Below are positions 13,675-22,234 of a stretch of DNA of 45,667 bases, one piece after another. The DNA comes from an uncultured Lachnospiraceae bacterium. Lineage in GTDB: Bacteria; Bacillota; Clostridia; Lachnospirales; Lachnospiraceae. The notes beneath the pieces were generated by a model. It saw nothing but the letters and a program-made list of their open reading frames with translations, had not been told where the DNA came from and did no database searches. Every line of letters starts with the position of its first letter. The stretch's first letter is position 1. The position numbers were made by a program, and so were the translations under genes. The DNA lies in contig CATZYB010000001.1 in assembly GCA_958426095.1 (NCBI GenBank), forward strand, positions 1 to 45,667. Reading direction: 5' to 3'.

Positions 13675-15158
13675 TGAGCCGCAGGCCGGATGGACAGGTG
13701 ACTGTATTTATGGCTTTGCTCTTTATGGTTGTTGTAAGCCTTTTGATGGCTCAGTACCGCTCCGCATTATTTTATGCCCGACGGGCCGATGCGGAACGGG
13801 CGGCAGCCTTAAGCGTATCCAGTCTTCTTGCACAATATCAGCAGCCGCTTCGGGATTATTATCATATACTATCCGTGGATGGAGGCTTTGGCCGGGGAAT
13901 ATTTCAGGAGGAGCTTCTGGAGGAAGAGCTTCTGACAGTATTTGATGAAAATCTGGAGACATCATTGGGGATGAATTCCGAAGGAAATGCACATATGGAT
14001 GAACCTATATTTACAATGCTCATTGACAGCGATTGGGATTTTTTCTTAAGAGAGATTTCTATGGATTGGACAGATGCGCTCATATCGGAGGGAATTCAAT
14101 ATATTATGAGTCAGTGGCAGAACAAAAAGGATGGGGAAGTACTGGAGCTGAATCAAAAGCAGGCCGAGGCTGAAACTGCACAGGCGGAAACACAGAGCGG
14201 AACGGAAGAAGAAGGAGATATATCCGCCGATACTTCGGAGCCGGTCACGGATCCAAGAGACTTTGTTATGGAAATATGGAATCAGGGAATTTTAGTCGCG
14301 GCCTGTCCGGAAAATTTTACCGTATCAGAAAAAAGCTGCGGGATGACGGATGTGTCTTTTCCGGAGGCCGGGCGGCGTATTCAGGAAACCGTTGACTTTA
14401 AGGAGACTGCCAGCGTTCAGAATCTGATGGAAAAATGGGACGGTATTTTAGAGCCGGAATTGGGAATCCGCGAAATGGCAGAGGATGGGGCGGTCCAGAT
14501 GTATATTATGGATGTTTTTCAAAATGCCGCATCAAAAGAGTGTCCCATTGAACATGAACGGGTATTAGATTATGAAGTGGAATATATTATTAGTGGGAAC
14601 GATAGTGACAGTGAGAATTTAAAAACGGTTTTATGGAAACTTCTGGCTTTCCGAAGCGTTATGAATTTGTCCTATATACTGATGTCTGCTGAAAAAAGCC
14701 TGCAGGCAGAGGAGACGGCGGCATTACTGTCGGCGGCGCTGCTGATACCACAGTTTGTGAAAGTTGTTGCATTTCTTTTAAAAAGCGCCTGGGCCTTTGC
14801 CGAAGCTTTGGCTGACTGTCGAACGCTGCTGAAAGGCGGAAAAGTACCGGTGATGAAAGATGATAAGACATGGTATTTATCCTGGGAACAGATGATGCGT
14901 CTGAATGGCAATATTCTGGATGGAAACAATGGCGAAACAGGAATGGATTATGAAAGCTATCTCCAGATGTTTTTGATGTTGACAAAACGGGATACAAAAT
15001 ACCGCCGGATGACCCATTTGATGGAAAAAAATATCCGTCTCCTGCCGGATTATCCGGATTTTCGGATGTCTGACTGTATCTATGGCATTCAGGCCGTATT
15101 TTATTACGATGCCGGGATCGGAATAGAAGGCAGAACACAGGCTGCATTATCCTACTAA
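13671..15158 (+). CDS. DUF5702 / TadG-like Tad-locus protein
   Basis: A 495-residue protein with an N-terminal pilin-like membrane segment (G-Q-V-T-V-F-M-A-L-L-F-M-V-V-V, about 8-28) followed by a long extracytoplasmic part. The pattern A-R-R-A-D-A-E-R-A-A-A-L-S-V-S-S-L-L-A and D-Y-Y-H-I-L-S-V-D-G matches the DUF5702 proteins regularly found in clostridial Tad loci. A Glu/Ala/Gln-rich low-complexity stretch lies near 165-190. It starts by overlap with flp. The likely role is a minor pilin or adhesive tip of the pilus; this is inferred from location. Confidence 0.75.
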   Translation: MMSRRPDGQVTVFMALLFMVVVSLLMAQYRSALFYARRADAERAAALSVSSLLAQYQQPLRDYYHILSVDGGFGRGIFQEELLEEELLTVFDENLETSLGMNSEGNAHMDEPIFTMLIDSDWDFFLREISMDWTDALISEGIQYIMSQWQNKKDGEVLELNQKQAEAETAQAETQSGTEEEGDISADTSEPVTDPRDFVMEIWNQGILVAACPENFTVSEKSCGMTDVSFPEAGRRIQETVDFKETASVQNLMEKWDGILEPELGIREMAEDGAVQMYIMDVFQNAASKECPIEHERVLDYEVEYIISGNDSDSENLKTVLWKLLAFRSVMNLSYILMSAEKSLQAEETAALLSAALLIPQFVKVVAFLLKSAWAFAEALADCRTLLKGGKVPVMKDDKTWYLSWEQMMRLNGNILDGNNGETGMDYESYLQMFLMLTKRDTKYRRMTHLMEKNIRLLPDYPDFRMSDCIYGIQAVFYYDAGIGIEGRTQAALSY

Positions 15159-15177
15159 AGAAGGGGGTGAGGGCGGG

Positions 15178-16092
15178 ATGTCCTTTAAGACGTATCAAAT
15201 AAAAAATAAAAACGAAAAGGCGATACCTGCTTTATATAAAAAGAATGTCAATAAAAATCTTACCAAAAGAACATATACACTCCGCGTCAAAAGGGCATTC
15301 TGCCGTCACTCTCTTCGAAAGCCCGGGACGGTTCGCCAGAATTTGAAGATTCGTGGTTCGATGTCTGTTGAGGCAGCGTTAGCGTTCCCTTTAGTCCTTT
15401 TTGTCTGGGCGGCATTTATTTACCTTACTTCGGCAGTACGGGTTCATGAGACGGTACAGCAGTCATTGGCAGATACGGCAGCGCAACTGGCGGTGGAAGC
15501 CGGAGAAAATGAAGCTGTGGTACGTGCCGGATGGATGGCAAAGGTTTGGCTTGGACTTCAGAGTTTGGAGGATTTGGAAAGCGGAGGGATCCGGTCCGTA
15601 TCCGGATATGATTTTTTAGGGACAGAGGTACTGAACGACGGGGAATGGCTGCGGATTCAGGTTCGATATCGGGTGAAACTTTTTAACGGTTTGATACCTG
15701 TTCCGGACATTCCTCTGGAAAACCAGGTCTATGTTCGGGCATGGACAGGATATGCGCCCGGGCATGATGGGGGTAATCCGGATGGGCTGCAGAAAAATGT
15801 GTACGTCACCGAATATGGACGTGTATACCATAAAGATCGGTTGTGCAGCCATATTCATTTGAAAATTTATATGGTCAGCGAGAGCGAAGCAAAGCAGTAT
15901 CCGCCGTGCGAAAAATGTGTTGAAGATATTGGCGGCATGGCCGGAACATTTTATGTAACAGAATCTGGTGACTGTTATCATAGTCGGCTGGGGTGCAGCG
16001 GATTGAAACGAAGCGTGGAGCGAATGTCTGTTGAGGAGGCCGTATCCCGGGGCTGTGTGCCATGCAGCCGCTGCGGGGAAGGAAGTGAATGA
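15178..16092 (+). CDS. TadE-like pseudopilin with two C-terminal Cys/His repeats
   Basis: A 304-residue protein. A basic leader of about 60 residues precedes the pseudopilin helix (G-S-M-S-V-E-A-A-L-A-F-P-L-V-L-F). After a beta-type middle, the C-terminal hundred residues contain two copies of a motif: Y-V-T-E-x-G-x-x-Y-H ... C-S ... C-x-x-C (about 203-245 and 260-300). This motif is like the short zinc-binding-type tail found on some secreted nucleases (Y-H...C ... P-C-x-x-C). AAGGGGGTGAG precedes the ATG. The gene lies in the Tad operon and ends by ATGA-type overlap with the prepilin peptidase gene. Function of the Cys/His part is unknown. Confidence 0.78.
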   Translation: MSFKTYQIKNKNEKAIPALYKKNVNKNLTKRTYTLRVKRAFCRHSLRKPGTVRQNLKIRGSMSVEAALAFPLVLFVWAAFIYLTSAVRVHETVQQSLADTAAQLAVEAGENEAVVRAGWMAKVWLGLQSLEDLESGGIRSVSGYDFLGTEVLNDGEWLRIQVRYRVKLFNGLIPVPDIPLENQVYVRAWTGYAPGHDGGNPDGLQKNVYVTEYGRVYHKDRLCSHIHLKIYMVSESEAKQYPPCEKCVEDIGGMAGTFYVTESGDCYHSRLGCSGLKRSVERMSVEEAVSRGCVPCSRCGEGSE

Positions 16093-16514
16093 ATATGATG
16101 ATAACGCATATATGCAGCGCGGCATTGATTTTCTGGCCGATATATGAAGATTTACGGGAGCAAAAAATCTCTGTATTTCCGGCCATGGGATTTATAGTCG
16201 TCGGTGTGCTGGCAAAATTGGCGAATATGGATGATTCGGCGGTAATCTGGCTTTCGGGGGCTGTTCCGGGAATTGCGGTTTTTTTGGCCGGGCAGCTGTT
16301 TGGAAAATGTATCGGTGCGGGGGACAGTCTTTTGATCGTCGGAGCAGGTCTGATGGAAGGCGTCCAATTTTGCTGCAGAATGCTTGCGGTGACCGGGTGC
16401 GGTATATTTATCTTTTCTATGGGGATGATGGCAGTAGGGAGACTTCGGAGAAAATCAAAAGTGGCCTGTGTGCCCTTTTTAGCATTGGGATATGTTGGAG
16501 CGTGGTTTTTATGA
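16089..16514 (+). CDS. tadV: A24-type prepilin peptidase (TadV/CpaA-like)
   Basis: A 141-residue membrane protein with about five hydrophobic segments. The two catalytic Asp are visible: Asp21 in Y-E-D-L-R-E-Q-K-I and Asp78 in G-A-G-D-S-L-L. It overlaps both neighbours (ATGA on each side), so it is in the Tad operon. It should cleave the leader of the Flp1 pilin and the pseudopilins. Confidence 0.87.
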   Translation: MNMMITHICSAALIFWPIYEDLREQKISVFPAMGFIVVGVLAKLANMDDSAVIWLSGAVPGIAVFLAGQLFGKCIGAGDSLLIVGAGLMEGVQFCCRMLAVTGCGIFIFSMGMMAVGRLRRKSKVACVPFLALGYVGAWFL

Positions 16515-16999
16515 ATTTTTTGGAATGGAAAGGACGTGGCAGTTACACGGTGGAAGGGACAGTGATTATCAGTCTTATATGTCTGAGTATTGGCTTAGTG
16601 ATCATGTTTGGATTTTATGGTCATGACAGGGCTTTGATGCAGAGTACAGCGGATGAATTGGCCTTATACGGGAGTTTATGGGAAGGCAGATACGCCCATC
16701 CGAAAATTCGGGAAGTGGATTATGAGATGATGAAACGGGAGGGGACGGTAAGCCATGAAACGATAGAGGCTGAGGGATATCGAATGCTTGCGGGCCGACT
16801 GTTTTGCGGAGAAGTCCAGGGAATCAATGTGTCGAAGAGTCTTTCCGGACGGGAGCTTCAGATTGAGATTCAGTCTGATTTTCAAATTGGGAGATACAGC
16901 GTTCCATGTACGGTCAGAGCCTCATCGGCAGTCATAAAAAGCAGGGCTCTGCCGAGAAAGGGAGAAAAGACTCAGGAGGATAAGACGAATGAATCGTGA
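16511..16999 (+). CDS. Second TadE-like pseudopilin
   Basis: A 162-residue protein with the pseudopilin start G-R-G-S-Y-T-V-E-G-T-V-I-I-S-L-I-C-L and one membrane helix (about 12-36), the rest extracytoplasmic. The start at 16511 overlaps the prepilin peptidase stop (ATGA); the longer frame to 16307 is only shadow. The C-terminus (K-G-E-K-T-Q-E-D-K) is charged. It would join the first TadE-like protein and the DUF5702 protein as minor pilins. Confidence 0.78.
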   Translation: MNFLEWKGRGSYTVEGTVIISLICLSIGLVIMFGFYGHDRALMQSTADELALYGSLWEGRYAHPKIREVDYEMMKREGTVSHETIEAEGYRMLAGRLFCGEVQGINVSKSLSGRELQIEIQSDFQIGRYSVPCTVRASSAVIKSRALPRKGEKTQEDKTNES

Positions 17000-18083
17000 A
17001 AACCGCAGAGATAAAGATTTAAAAAATACCTATCTCCGGGTAGACAGAGAAGGAATTTACGGAGAAAAATATGAAGAAATATTATTATATAAACAATCTG
17101 TGCCCGGATTGCTCACATTCTATGAGGTTGAAGAAAATGAAGAAAAGAGTCTGGTCTATGTATTGAATCATCAGAATTCTTTTTTGGAGACTTTATCCGG
17201 AGGGCGCATGACCTGCGCCCATATGGAAAGTTTTATAAAATCATTGGTACGGGTGATGGAAACGATTGACGAGTATCTTTTGGACCCGTCGAATCTGGTC
17301 GTGGAAATGGCCTATATGTTCGGAAGTGGCGAGCATTGGGAGTATATTTACATACCGGGATATGGGGAGGACTTCTGGCATCAAATGGAAAAGGTGTCGG
17401 AAGAATGGCTGAATTATGTGGATTATGGCAATGAAAAAGCCGTATTGTGGGCCTATACCTTTTATCAAAAGGTCCATGGAGAAGCGTGTTTTCCGGCGGA
17501 ACTTATGGAAATATTAACATTAGAGAAGACCGGCACGGAAGAGGTCCATTCATCGGTGGTCAGGGAAGAAAATGTGACGTGGGAAACAGAGGTGTCAGCT
17601 CCGGCAAAAAAAGAAGGATGGACACGACAGTTGACAAAACGATTAAAGAAGATGATTTCCGGGAAAAAGCGTAAGGATACGGATGTTTTCGGAGATTTTT
17701 ATGGGAATGGATTGGGTCTCGGAGAAACTTGTCCGGATTTGGGGGACGTTGAAGCTGCTTTTGGCTTAACATCTGATCCAAAACGGATTCTTATCCTGAT
17801 TCCTGTCGGAGATAATGAGATACCGGCCATCCATGTGGAACATTTTCCCTTTTTGATCGGAAGAGCTCCGGAAGAAGTGGATGTTCGATTGGATGATTTG
17901 AAAATCAGCCGGATACATGCCCGGCTGGAAGGAGATGGAACGGAAGCCAGGGTCGTGGATATGAGTTCGGCTAATGGGACATGCCGGAACGGGGAACGCC
18001 TTAAAGCGGGAACGGAATATCCTCTGTACTCGGGGGATATATTAAAACTGGCAGACCTGGAATTTGTCTGCCAGTGGTGTTAA
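16989..18083 (+). CDS. FHA-domain protein with DUF6382-like N-terminus
   Basis: A 364-residue cytoplasmic protein, last gene of the Tad operon, overlapping its predecessor by 11 bases. Residues 1-170 resemble the DUF6382 domain found before FHA domains in clostridia; a basic linker lies near 200-225. The FHA domain (about 265-364) shows G-R-A-P, S-R-I-H-A-R-L and N-G-T-C-R-N-G, the conserved phosphothreonine-binding residues. It may link Ser/Thr kinase signalling to pilus assembly. Its stop overlaps that of the convergent gene at 18080. Confidence 0.82.
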   Translation: MNRENRRDKDLKNTYLRVDREGIYGEKYEEILLYKQSVPGLLTFYEVEENEEKSLVYVLNHQNSFLETLSGGRMTCAHMESFIKSLVRVMETIDEYLLDPSNLVVEMAYMFGSGEHWEYIYIPGYGEDFWHQMEKVSEEWLNYVDYGNEKAVLWAYTFYQKVHGEACFPAELMEILTLEKTGTEEVHSSVVREENVTWETEVSAPAKKEGWTRQLTKRLKKMISGKKRKDTDVFGDFYGNGLGLGETCPDLGDVEAAFGLTSDPKRILILIPVGDNEIPAIHVEHFPFLIGRAPEEVDVRLDDLKISRIHARLEGDGTEARVVDMSSANGTCRNGERLKAGTEYPLYSGDILKLADLEFVCQWC

Positions 18084-19336
18084 AATTTTTCAAATAATTT
18101 CATTAACCGAAGCAAAGTGATATCGTGGGACACATAGGGTGAATATATCATTGCCAGACGGATCATATCATCGGTGATACCGAGCTCTTCGATCATGATC
18201 TTACAGCCCATTTTCTGGAAACAGGTCTCAATTTCCTGAGAAGCAGGCAGTTTATCCAGAATTTGCAGAATCTCCGCTGCGTGTTCCAGAACTTGTTCTC
18301 CGGTGATATCTGCCATAGGATCCGGTGTGTTGAGCTGGATGACTGCCTCGCGTACTTCAGTATTCCAGAAACCTTTTCGGATTTCCTTTGCAGCCGAAGG
18401 AAAGTGAACGGCGGGAACAAGCTGATGATTTTTCAAAGCCGTCTTAAAGCGCTCATAAGCTTTCAGACAGAGAAGCGTTCCAACGCCAACCTTTTCGCCG
18501 TGTACGGCGTTTAGTTTCGGCTGTTCAACAGATATGTCCAAATAACGGGAAAGGTGATGCTCTGCACCCATCAGGGGACGAACGGCATCGTAAAAACCAA
18601 TTTCCATATCCGGTAAGATCAGAGCGTACAGTAATTGTTCGCAGACGGAAGGGGATCCGGCGGCCAGGTCTTCAATCTGGTTTATGACTTGTTTTATGGC
18701 CGACTCTTCCGCAGCATATAATTTTTCGTTAACAGCTTCACCGGTGAGGAGAGAAGCGATCCGTGCATCGGCCAGAGCGATATGATTTCCCATAAGGTCA
18801 CTGAACCCTGCAGCAGTTAAGCGCGGCGGTGCAGCGGCGAAAATATCTGTATCTGCAAACATATACGTTGGTGCAGAAGCCATGACATTTCCTTTAATGC
18901 CTTTGTGGACGACAGCGGATATGCAGGTGGTGTAACCTTCGCCGCTGGCGGCCGTAGGTACGGAGATGAAAGGCAGTTTGTATTGCCGGCTTAAGTATCG
19001 GGTAATATCATGGATCGTGACACTGCCGAGAGCGATCATGCAGTCTGCTGTTGCCGGAATTTTATTTTGGGCCAGAGAAACACTGCGTTCATCGGCAGCC
19101 AGTCCGTCGGGGTCGAGACAGATCAGGTCATAATTGTCCAGATTTTCCAGAAGTTTGTCTCCGAGAAAATAGGTATTCTGGTCACAGATAATGACAGGTT
19201 CCTGCCAGCCTTCCTGTTCCATAGTCGTTGTTATTTTGGAAATGGCGCCGGGCTCGATCCACATACCACGGATAAATGCATGATTTTCAAAATCTTTTCC
19301 GCATAGACTGCTGATTTCCTGAAGATTAATTTTCAT
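18080..19336 (-). CDS. sn-glycerol-1-phosphate dehydrogenase family protein (iron-containing alcohol dehydrogenase fold)
   Basis: A 418-residue oxidoreductase of the AraM/EgsA-like group. The pattern I-A-L-G-S-V-T-I-H-D-I-T-R-Y, then P-F-I-S-V-P-T-A-A-S-G-E-G-Y-T and A-G-F-S-D-L-M-G-N-H matches the family: nucleotide binding, substrate loop and first metal-binding Asp. The later H-H-L-S-R-Y and V-H-G-E-K-V-G-V-G carry the metal-binding His. Where bacterial EgsA usually has G-S-G-T and S-M-D-G, this one has G-S-V-T and S-G-E-G, so the substrate may differ. GGGAGA lies before the ATG. It may form an operon with the HIT gene upstream on the same strand. Confidence 0.75.
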   Translation of the reverse strand: MKINLQEISSLCGKDFENHAFIRGMWIEPGAISKITTTMEQEGWQEPVIICDQNTYFLGDKLLENLDNYDLICLDPDGLAADERSVSLAQNKIPATADCMIALGSVTIHDITRYLSRQYKLPFISVPTAASGEGYTTCISAVVHKGIKGNVMASAPTYMFADTDIFAAAPPRLTAAGFSDLMGNHIALADARIASLLTGEAVNEKLYAAEESAIKQVINQIEDLAAGSPSVCEQLLYALILPDMEIGFYDAVRPLMGAEHHLSRYLDISVEQPKLNAVHGEKVGVGTLLCLKAYERFKTALKNHQLVPAVHFPSAAKEIRKGFWNTEVREAVIQLNTPDPMADITGEQVLEHAAEILQILDKLPASQEIETCFQKMGCKIMIEELGITDDMIRLAMIYSPYVSHDITLLRLMKLFEKF

Positions 19337-19351
19337 GGGTAAGTCTCCCTG

Positions 19352-19771
19352 CTATTTATTTAAGGCAATTTTGATCTGTTCAGCAACAGCGTTTCTTTCA
19401 TCGGCTTCCGAGGTGCCCGGAACCCAATTGATATTCTGATTGTCCCCTTCATAACGCGGAATGATGTGCATATGGAAGTGGAAAACCGTCTGACCTGCAA
19501 TTTCTCCATTGTTCTGAACGATGTTCAGACCATCACAATGAAGTGCTTCCTTCATTGCTTTGGCAATGCGGGAGGCCAGAACAAAAGCTTTTCCGGCCGT
19601 GCTTTCATCCATTTCAAAGATATTTGCCATATGGTTTTTTGGGATGATCAGGGCATGTCCCTTTGTGGCCGGAGATAAGTCCAGAATGACCCGGAACATA
19701 TCATCTTCATAAATGGTTGAGGAAGGAATTTCCCCATTTGCTATTTTACAAAAAATACAATCGTTGTCCAT
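19352..19771 (-). CDS. HIT family nucleotide-binding hydrolase
   Basis: A 139-residue protein of the histidine triad group. The motif H-F-H-M-H-I-I (near residue 100) has all three triad His, and C-I-F-C-K-I at the N-terminus with the G-H-A-L-I-I-P-K-N-H region are typical of bacterial Hit/PKCI-like proteins. It hydrolyses nucleoside phosphoramidates or dinucleotides. GGAGG lies upstream; the promoter and a palindrome are annotated separately. Confidence 0.9.
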   Translation of the reverse strand: MDNDCIFCKIANGEIPSSTIYEDDMFRVILDLSPATKGHALIIPKNHMANIFEMDESTAGKAFVLASRIAKAMKEALHCDGLNIVQNNGEIAGQTVFHFHMHIIPRYEGDNQNINWVPGTSEADERNAVAEQIKIALNK

Positions 19772-19794
19772 TGTTTTAAATCCTCCAATCTTGA

Positions 19795-19848
19795 CGATAT
19801 AAAATATCGGGATACTTTAATAATAGTTCACCTTACGCAAAATGTCTA
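19795..19848 (-). promoter_or_regulatory. Promoter of the HIT gene with a palindrome in the leader
   Basis: On the minus strand: -35 TAGACA (19843-19848), 17 bases, -10 TATTAT (19820-19825). Between the -10 box and the ribosome binding site lies CGATATAAAATATCG (19795-19809), a perfect inverted repeat of six bases with a three-base centre, possibly an operator. Confidence 0.65.
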
Positions 19849-19971
19849 TTCCGAATTCAAAATAAATTTAAAGAGCATTGCCGCTTTTTGTCGGGAAATG
19901 TCAAGCAAATATATTTGATTCGATGCATAAATTATGATAAATTGGAAAAAAAGTTAGAAAGGAAGACCTTT

Positions 19972-20646
19972 ATGCACGAACAGCCGGTGCTTTCCCTGTC
20001 GACGATTTCTCATGAACTGAGAAATCCATTGACGCTGATCCACAGTACATTGCAGCTTATCGGACGTCATCATCCGGAGGTGGTCGAGGATCCGCTGTGG
20101 CCCCAACTTCTATTAGATATTAATTACATGTCTCAATTACTTTCGGAGTTGTCTTCATTAAATTCCTGTCAGACTCTGAATTATTCCCAGATAAATATTC
20201 GACAATTTTTGACAAATATCGTATCCTCCTTTTCTTCCTCCGCACAAATCCAAAATAAAGAACTGACTTTGAACTTTGAAACAGAAGAGAAAACTTTCTC
20301 AGGAGATGCTTTAAAAATCCGGGAGATCTTTGTGAATTTAATAAAAAATGCTTTGGAGGCAACAGGAAGCGGCGATCAGATTGTTATTGATGTAAAATCC
20401 CGGTGGAATCGATGGATCATTACTGTCAGCGATTCGGGCAGCGGTATGGATGCCTGCCGTTTGTCCACGATCTTTGAGCCTTTCGTCACCTATAAAACCG
20501 ATGGCACCGGCCTTGGACTGACCATTGTGAAAAATATCGTCACCGCCCACGGCGGCGCTGTCCAGGTGTATTCAAAGCCGGGGATTGGGACAAAATTTAT
20601 TTTGATTTTTCCGATGACACCGCCGGAAAAGACGAAGGCAAAATGA
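19972..20646 (+). CDS. Small soluble sensor histidine kinase without sensor domain
   Basis: A 224-residue kinase. The phosphoacceptor region S-T-I-S-H-E-L-R-N-P-L-T (His14) lies almost at the N-terminus; the ATPase domain shows the N box N-L-I-K-N-A-L-E, the G1 box D-S-G-S-G-M and the G2 box G-T-G-L-G-L-T-I-V. It has no membrane segment and no input domain, so it resembles the kinase half of KinB- or NtrB-type proteins. AAAGGAAG is upstream of the chosen ATG; an in-frame extension to 19888 would have no ribosome binding site. No response regulator gene is adjacent. Confidence 0.85.
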   Translation: MHEQPVLSLSTISHELRNPLTLIHSTLQLIGRHHPEVVEDPLWPQLLLDINYMSQLLSELSSLNSCQTLNYSQINIRQFLTNIVSSFSSSAQIQNKELTLNFETEEKTFSGDALKIREIFVNLIKNALEATGSGDQIVIDVKSRWNRWIITVSDSGSGMDACRLSTIFEPFVTYKTDGTGLGLTIVKNIVTAHGGAVQVYSKPGIGTKFILIFPMTPPEKTKAK

Positions 20647-20653
20647 AAATTAC

Positions 20654-20711
20654 AGGCGTCCGGTTTCTTACATCGAAGGATGTATTGAAAAAGGACGCCT
20701 TATTTTAAAAT
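20654..20711. terminator. Two-way terminator between the kinase and murG
   Basis: Outer 8-base-pair stem AGGCGTCC / GGACGCCT enclosing an inner hairpin ACATC-gaag-GATGT, then ATTTTAAAATTTTTATTTTT. The A/T-rich flanks could serve both converging genes. Confidence 0.65.
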
Positions 20712-20713
20712 TT

Positions 20714-21799
20714 TTATTTTTTACGTTTTTTACGGCTCATGACGGCTTCGTCGCACAGATTTACGATAATATCAATGGCGTTGGAAGCAGTATTTGTTTT
20801 CATGGCCTGAATGTAATTTTCACGGTTTTCGTATACTTCATTCACTGCTTTGACAAGGGATTCGTCAGTAACCATTTCTTCCGGAAGAAGATAGCTGAAG
20901 CCCTGTTTTTCAAAGGAAGCCGCATTGAGGATCTGATCGCCGCGGCTGGCCGAAGCCGGGAGCGGGATCAGGATGTTTGGCTTATTCAAAGCAAGAAATT
21001 CGCAGATAGCATTGGAGCCGGCCCGGGAAATGACCAGGTCTGCAGCGGCTAACAGGTCGCTCAATTCCTGCTTAACATAGTCGAACTGGATATATCCCGC
21101 CAGATTTTTGATCGAGGTATCCACCTTGCCTTTGCCGCATATATGAATGATCTGATACGACGGTAAAAGGACCGGGAGGGCCTTGCGGACCGCTTCATTG
21201 ATGGCAGCGGCGCCGAGGCTTCCGCCGATGACGAGAATTATCGGCTTTTCGTCGTTAAATCCGCAGAGCTGGAGTCCTTTCAAACGGTTTCCGTTCAGAA
21301 GTTCCTGGCGAATCGGTGAACCGGAGAGAACGGCCTTGCCTTCCGGCAGATTATCGGCGGTTTCCGGGAAATTATGACAGACTTTGTAGGCTGAAGGAAT
21401 AGCCAGCTTATTTGCCAATCCCGGAGTCATATCTGATTCGTGGATAATGGCCGGAACTTTGCAGCGTTTGGCGGCCAGAACCACGGGAACGGACACGAAG
21501 CCGCCTTTGGAAAAGACAACGTCCGGTTTCAGTTTCTTTATTAATTTTTTGGCTTCAAAAAATCCTTTAACAACCCGAAACGGGTCCGTAAAATTCTTTA
21601 CATCAAAATATCGGCGGAGTTTTCCTGAAGAAATTCCGTAATATGGGATATTCAGTTCTTCGATCAGCCGACGTTCAATACCGTCATAGGAACCGATATA
21701 GGAAATCTGATAGCCGGCTTTTTTCAGAGCAGGCATCAGAGCGATGTTCGGTGTGACGTGTCCGGCTGTACCGCCGCCGGTCAGGACAATTTTTTTCAT
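20714..21799 (-). CDS. murG: UDP-GlcNAc:lipid I GlcNAc transferase MurG
   Basis: A 361-residue GT28 transferase that turns lipid I into lipid II on the cytoplasmic membrane face. The N-terminal G-G-G-T-A-G-H-V-T-P-N loop, G-G-F-V-S-V-P, the H-E-S-D segment (commonly H-E-Q-N), G-G-S-L-G-A-A-A-I-N and R-A-G-S-N-A-I-C-E are visible. Length fits the family. The end is strongly basic (S-R-K-K-R-K-K). AGGAGG precedes the ATG; it starts four bases after the TSCPD gene, so both are one operon. The H-E-S-D change and lack of the division cluster suggest it may be a second MurG or that the gene has moved. Confidence 0.85.
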   Translation of the reverse strand: MKKIVLTGGGTAGHVTPNIALMPALKKAGYQISYIGSYDGIERRLIEELNIPYYGISSGKLRRYFDVKNFTDPFRVVKGFFEAKKLIKKLKPDVVFSKGGFVSVPVVLAAKRCKVPAIIHESDMTPGLANKLAIPSAYKVCHNFPETADNLPEGKAVLSGSPIRQELLNGNRLKGLQLCGFNDEKPIILVIGGSLGAAAINEAVRKALPVLLPSYQIIHICGKGKVDTSIKNLAGYIQFDYVKQELSDLLAAADLVISRAGSNAICEFLALNKPNILIPLPASASRGDQILNAASFEKQGFSYLLPEEMVTDESLVKAVNEVYENRENYIQAMKTNTASNAIDIIVNLCDEAVMSRKKRKK

Positions 21800-21803
21800 T
21801 TTT

Positions 21804-22064
21804 TCAGACCTCCTGGGCGGAACCGGATGCTTTATATTCTTTCAGTGCTTTGGCAAGCTGATCCGGACATGATGTGCCGCGGCCGCCGCAATCAATGCCG
21901 GAAAGAAGCTGGATGACATCATCTACCGGGCGGCCGACAACGAGAGCAGCGACACCTTTGGTGTTTCCGTCACATCCTCCGATAAATTGGCAACTGGTAA
22001 CAACGCCGTTTTCCACTTCAAAATCTACGGCTCTGGAACATGTATGTTGATTGATATGACGCAT
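21804..22064 (-). CDS. TSCPD domain protein (TIGR03905 family)
   Basis: An 86-residue protein with the signature G-T-S-C-P-D-Q-L-A near its end and G-G-C-x-G-N in the middle. This family resembles the C-terminal domain of ribonucleotide reductases and is of unknown role. The ATG at 22064 has AGGAG eight bases upstream; the GTG nine bases earlier would overlap that site. Cys residues may bind metal. Confidence 0.85.
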   Translation of the reverse strand: MRHINQHTCSRAVDFEVENGVVTSCQFIGGCDGNTKGVAALVVGRPVDDVIQLLSGIDCGGRGTSCPDQLAKALKEYKASGSAQEV

Positions 22065-22234
22065 GTAAATCACTCCTGTTCTTAAATTATTTCCACACTA
22101 TTATAGCAGAAGCCTCATGTATAAGCCAGTAAAATTTTGAACTTCTCATGGGAATCAGAAACGGTTTGTGGTATCATAATAAAAGCAGGTATTGACATAT
22201 GCGGTAAATCAGAGAAAACAGGAGACGAAAGAAT

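Noticed and set aside
16307..16510. Upstream extension of the second TadE-like gene
   Set aside because: It is a shadow of the prepilin peptidase gene; the ATGA overlap at 16511 gives the natural start.
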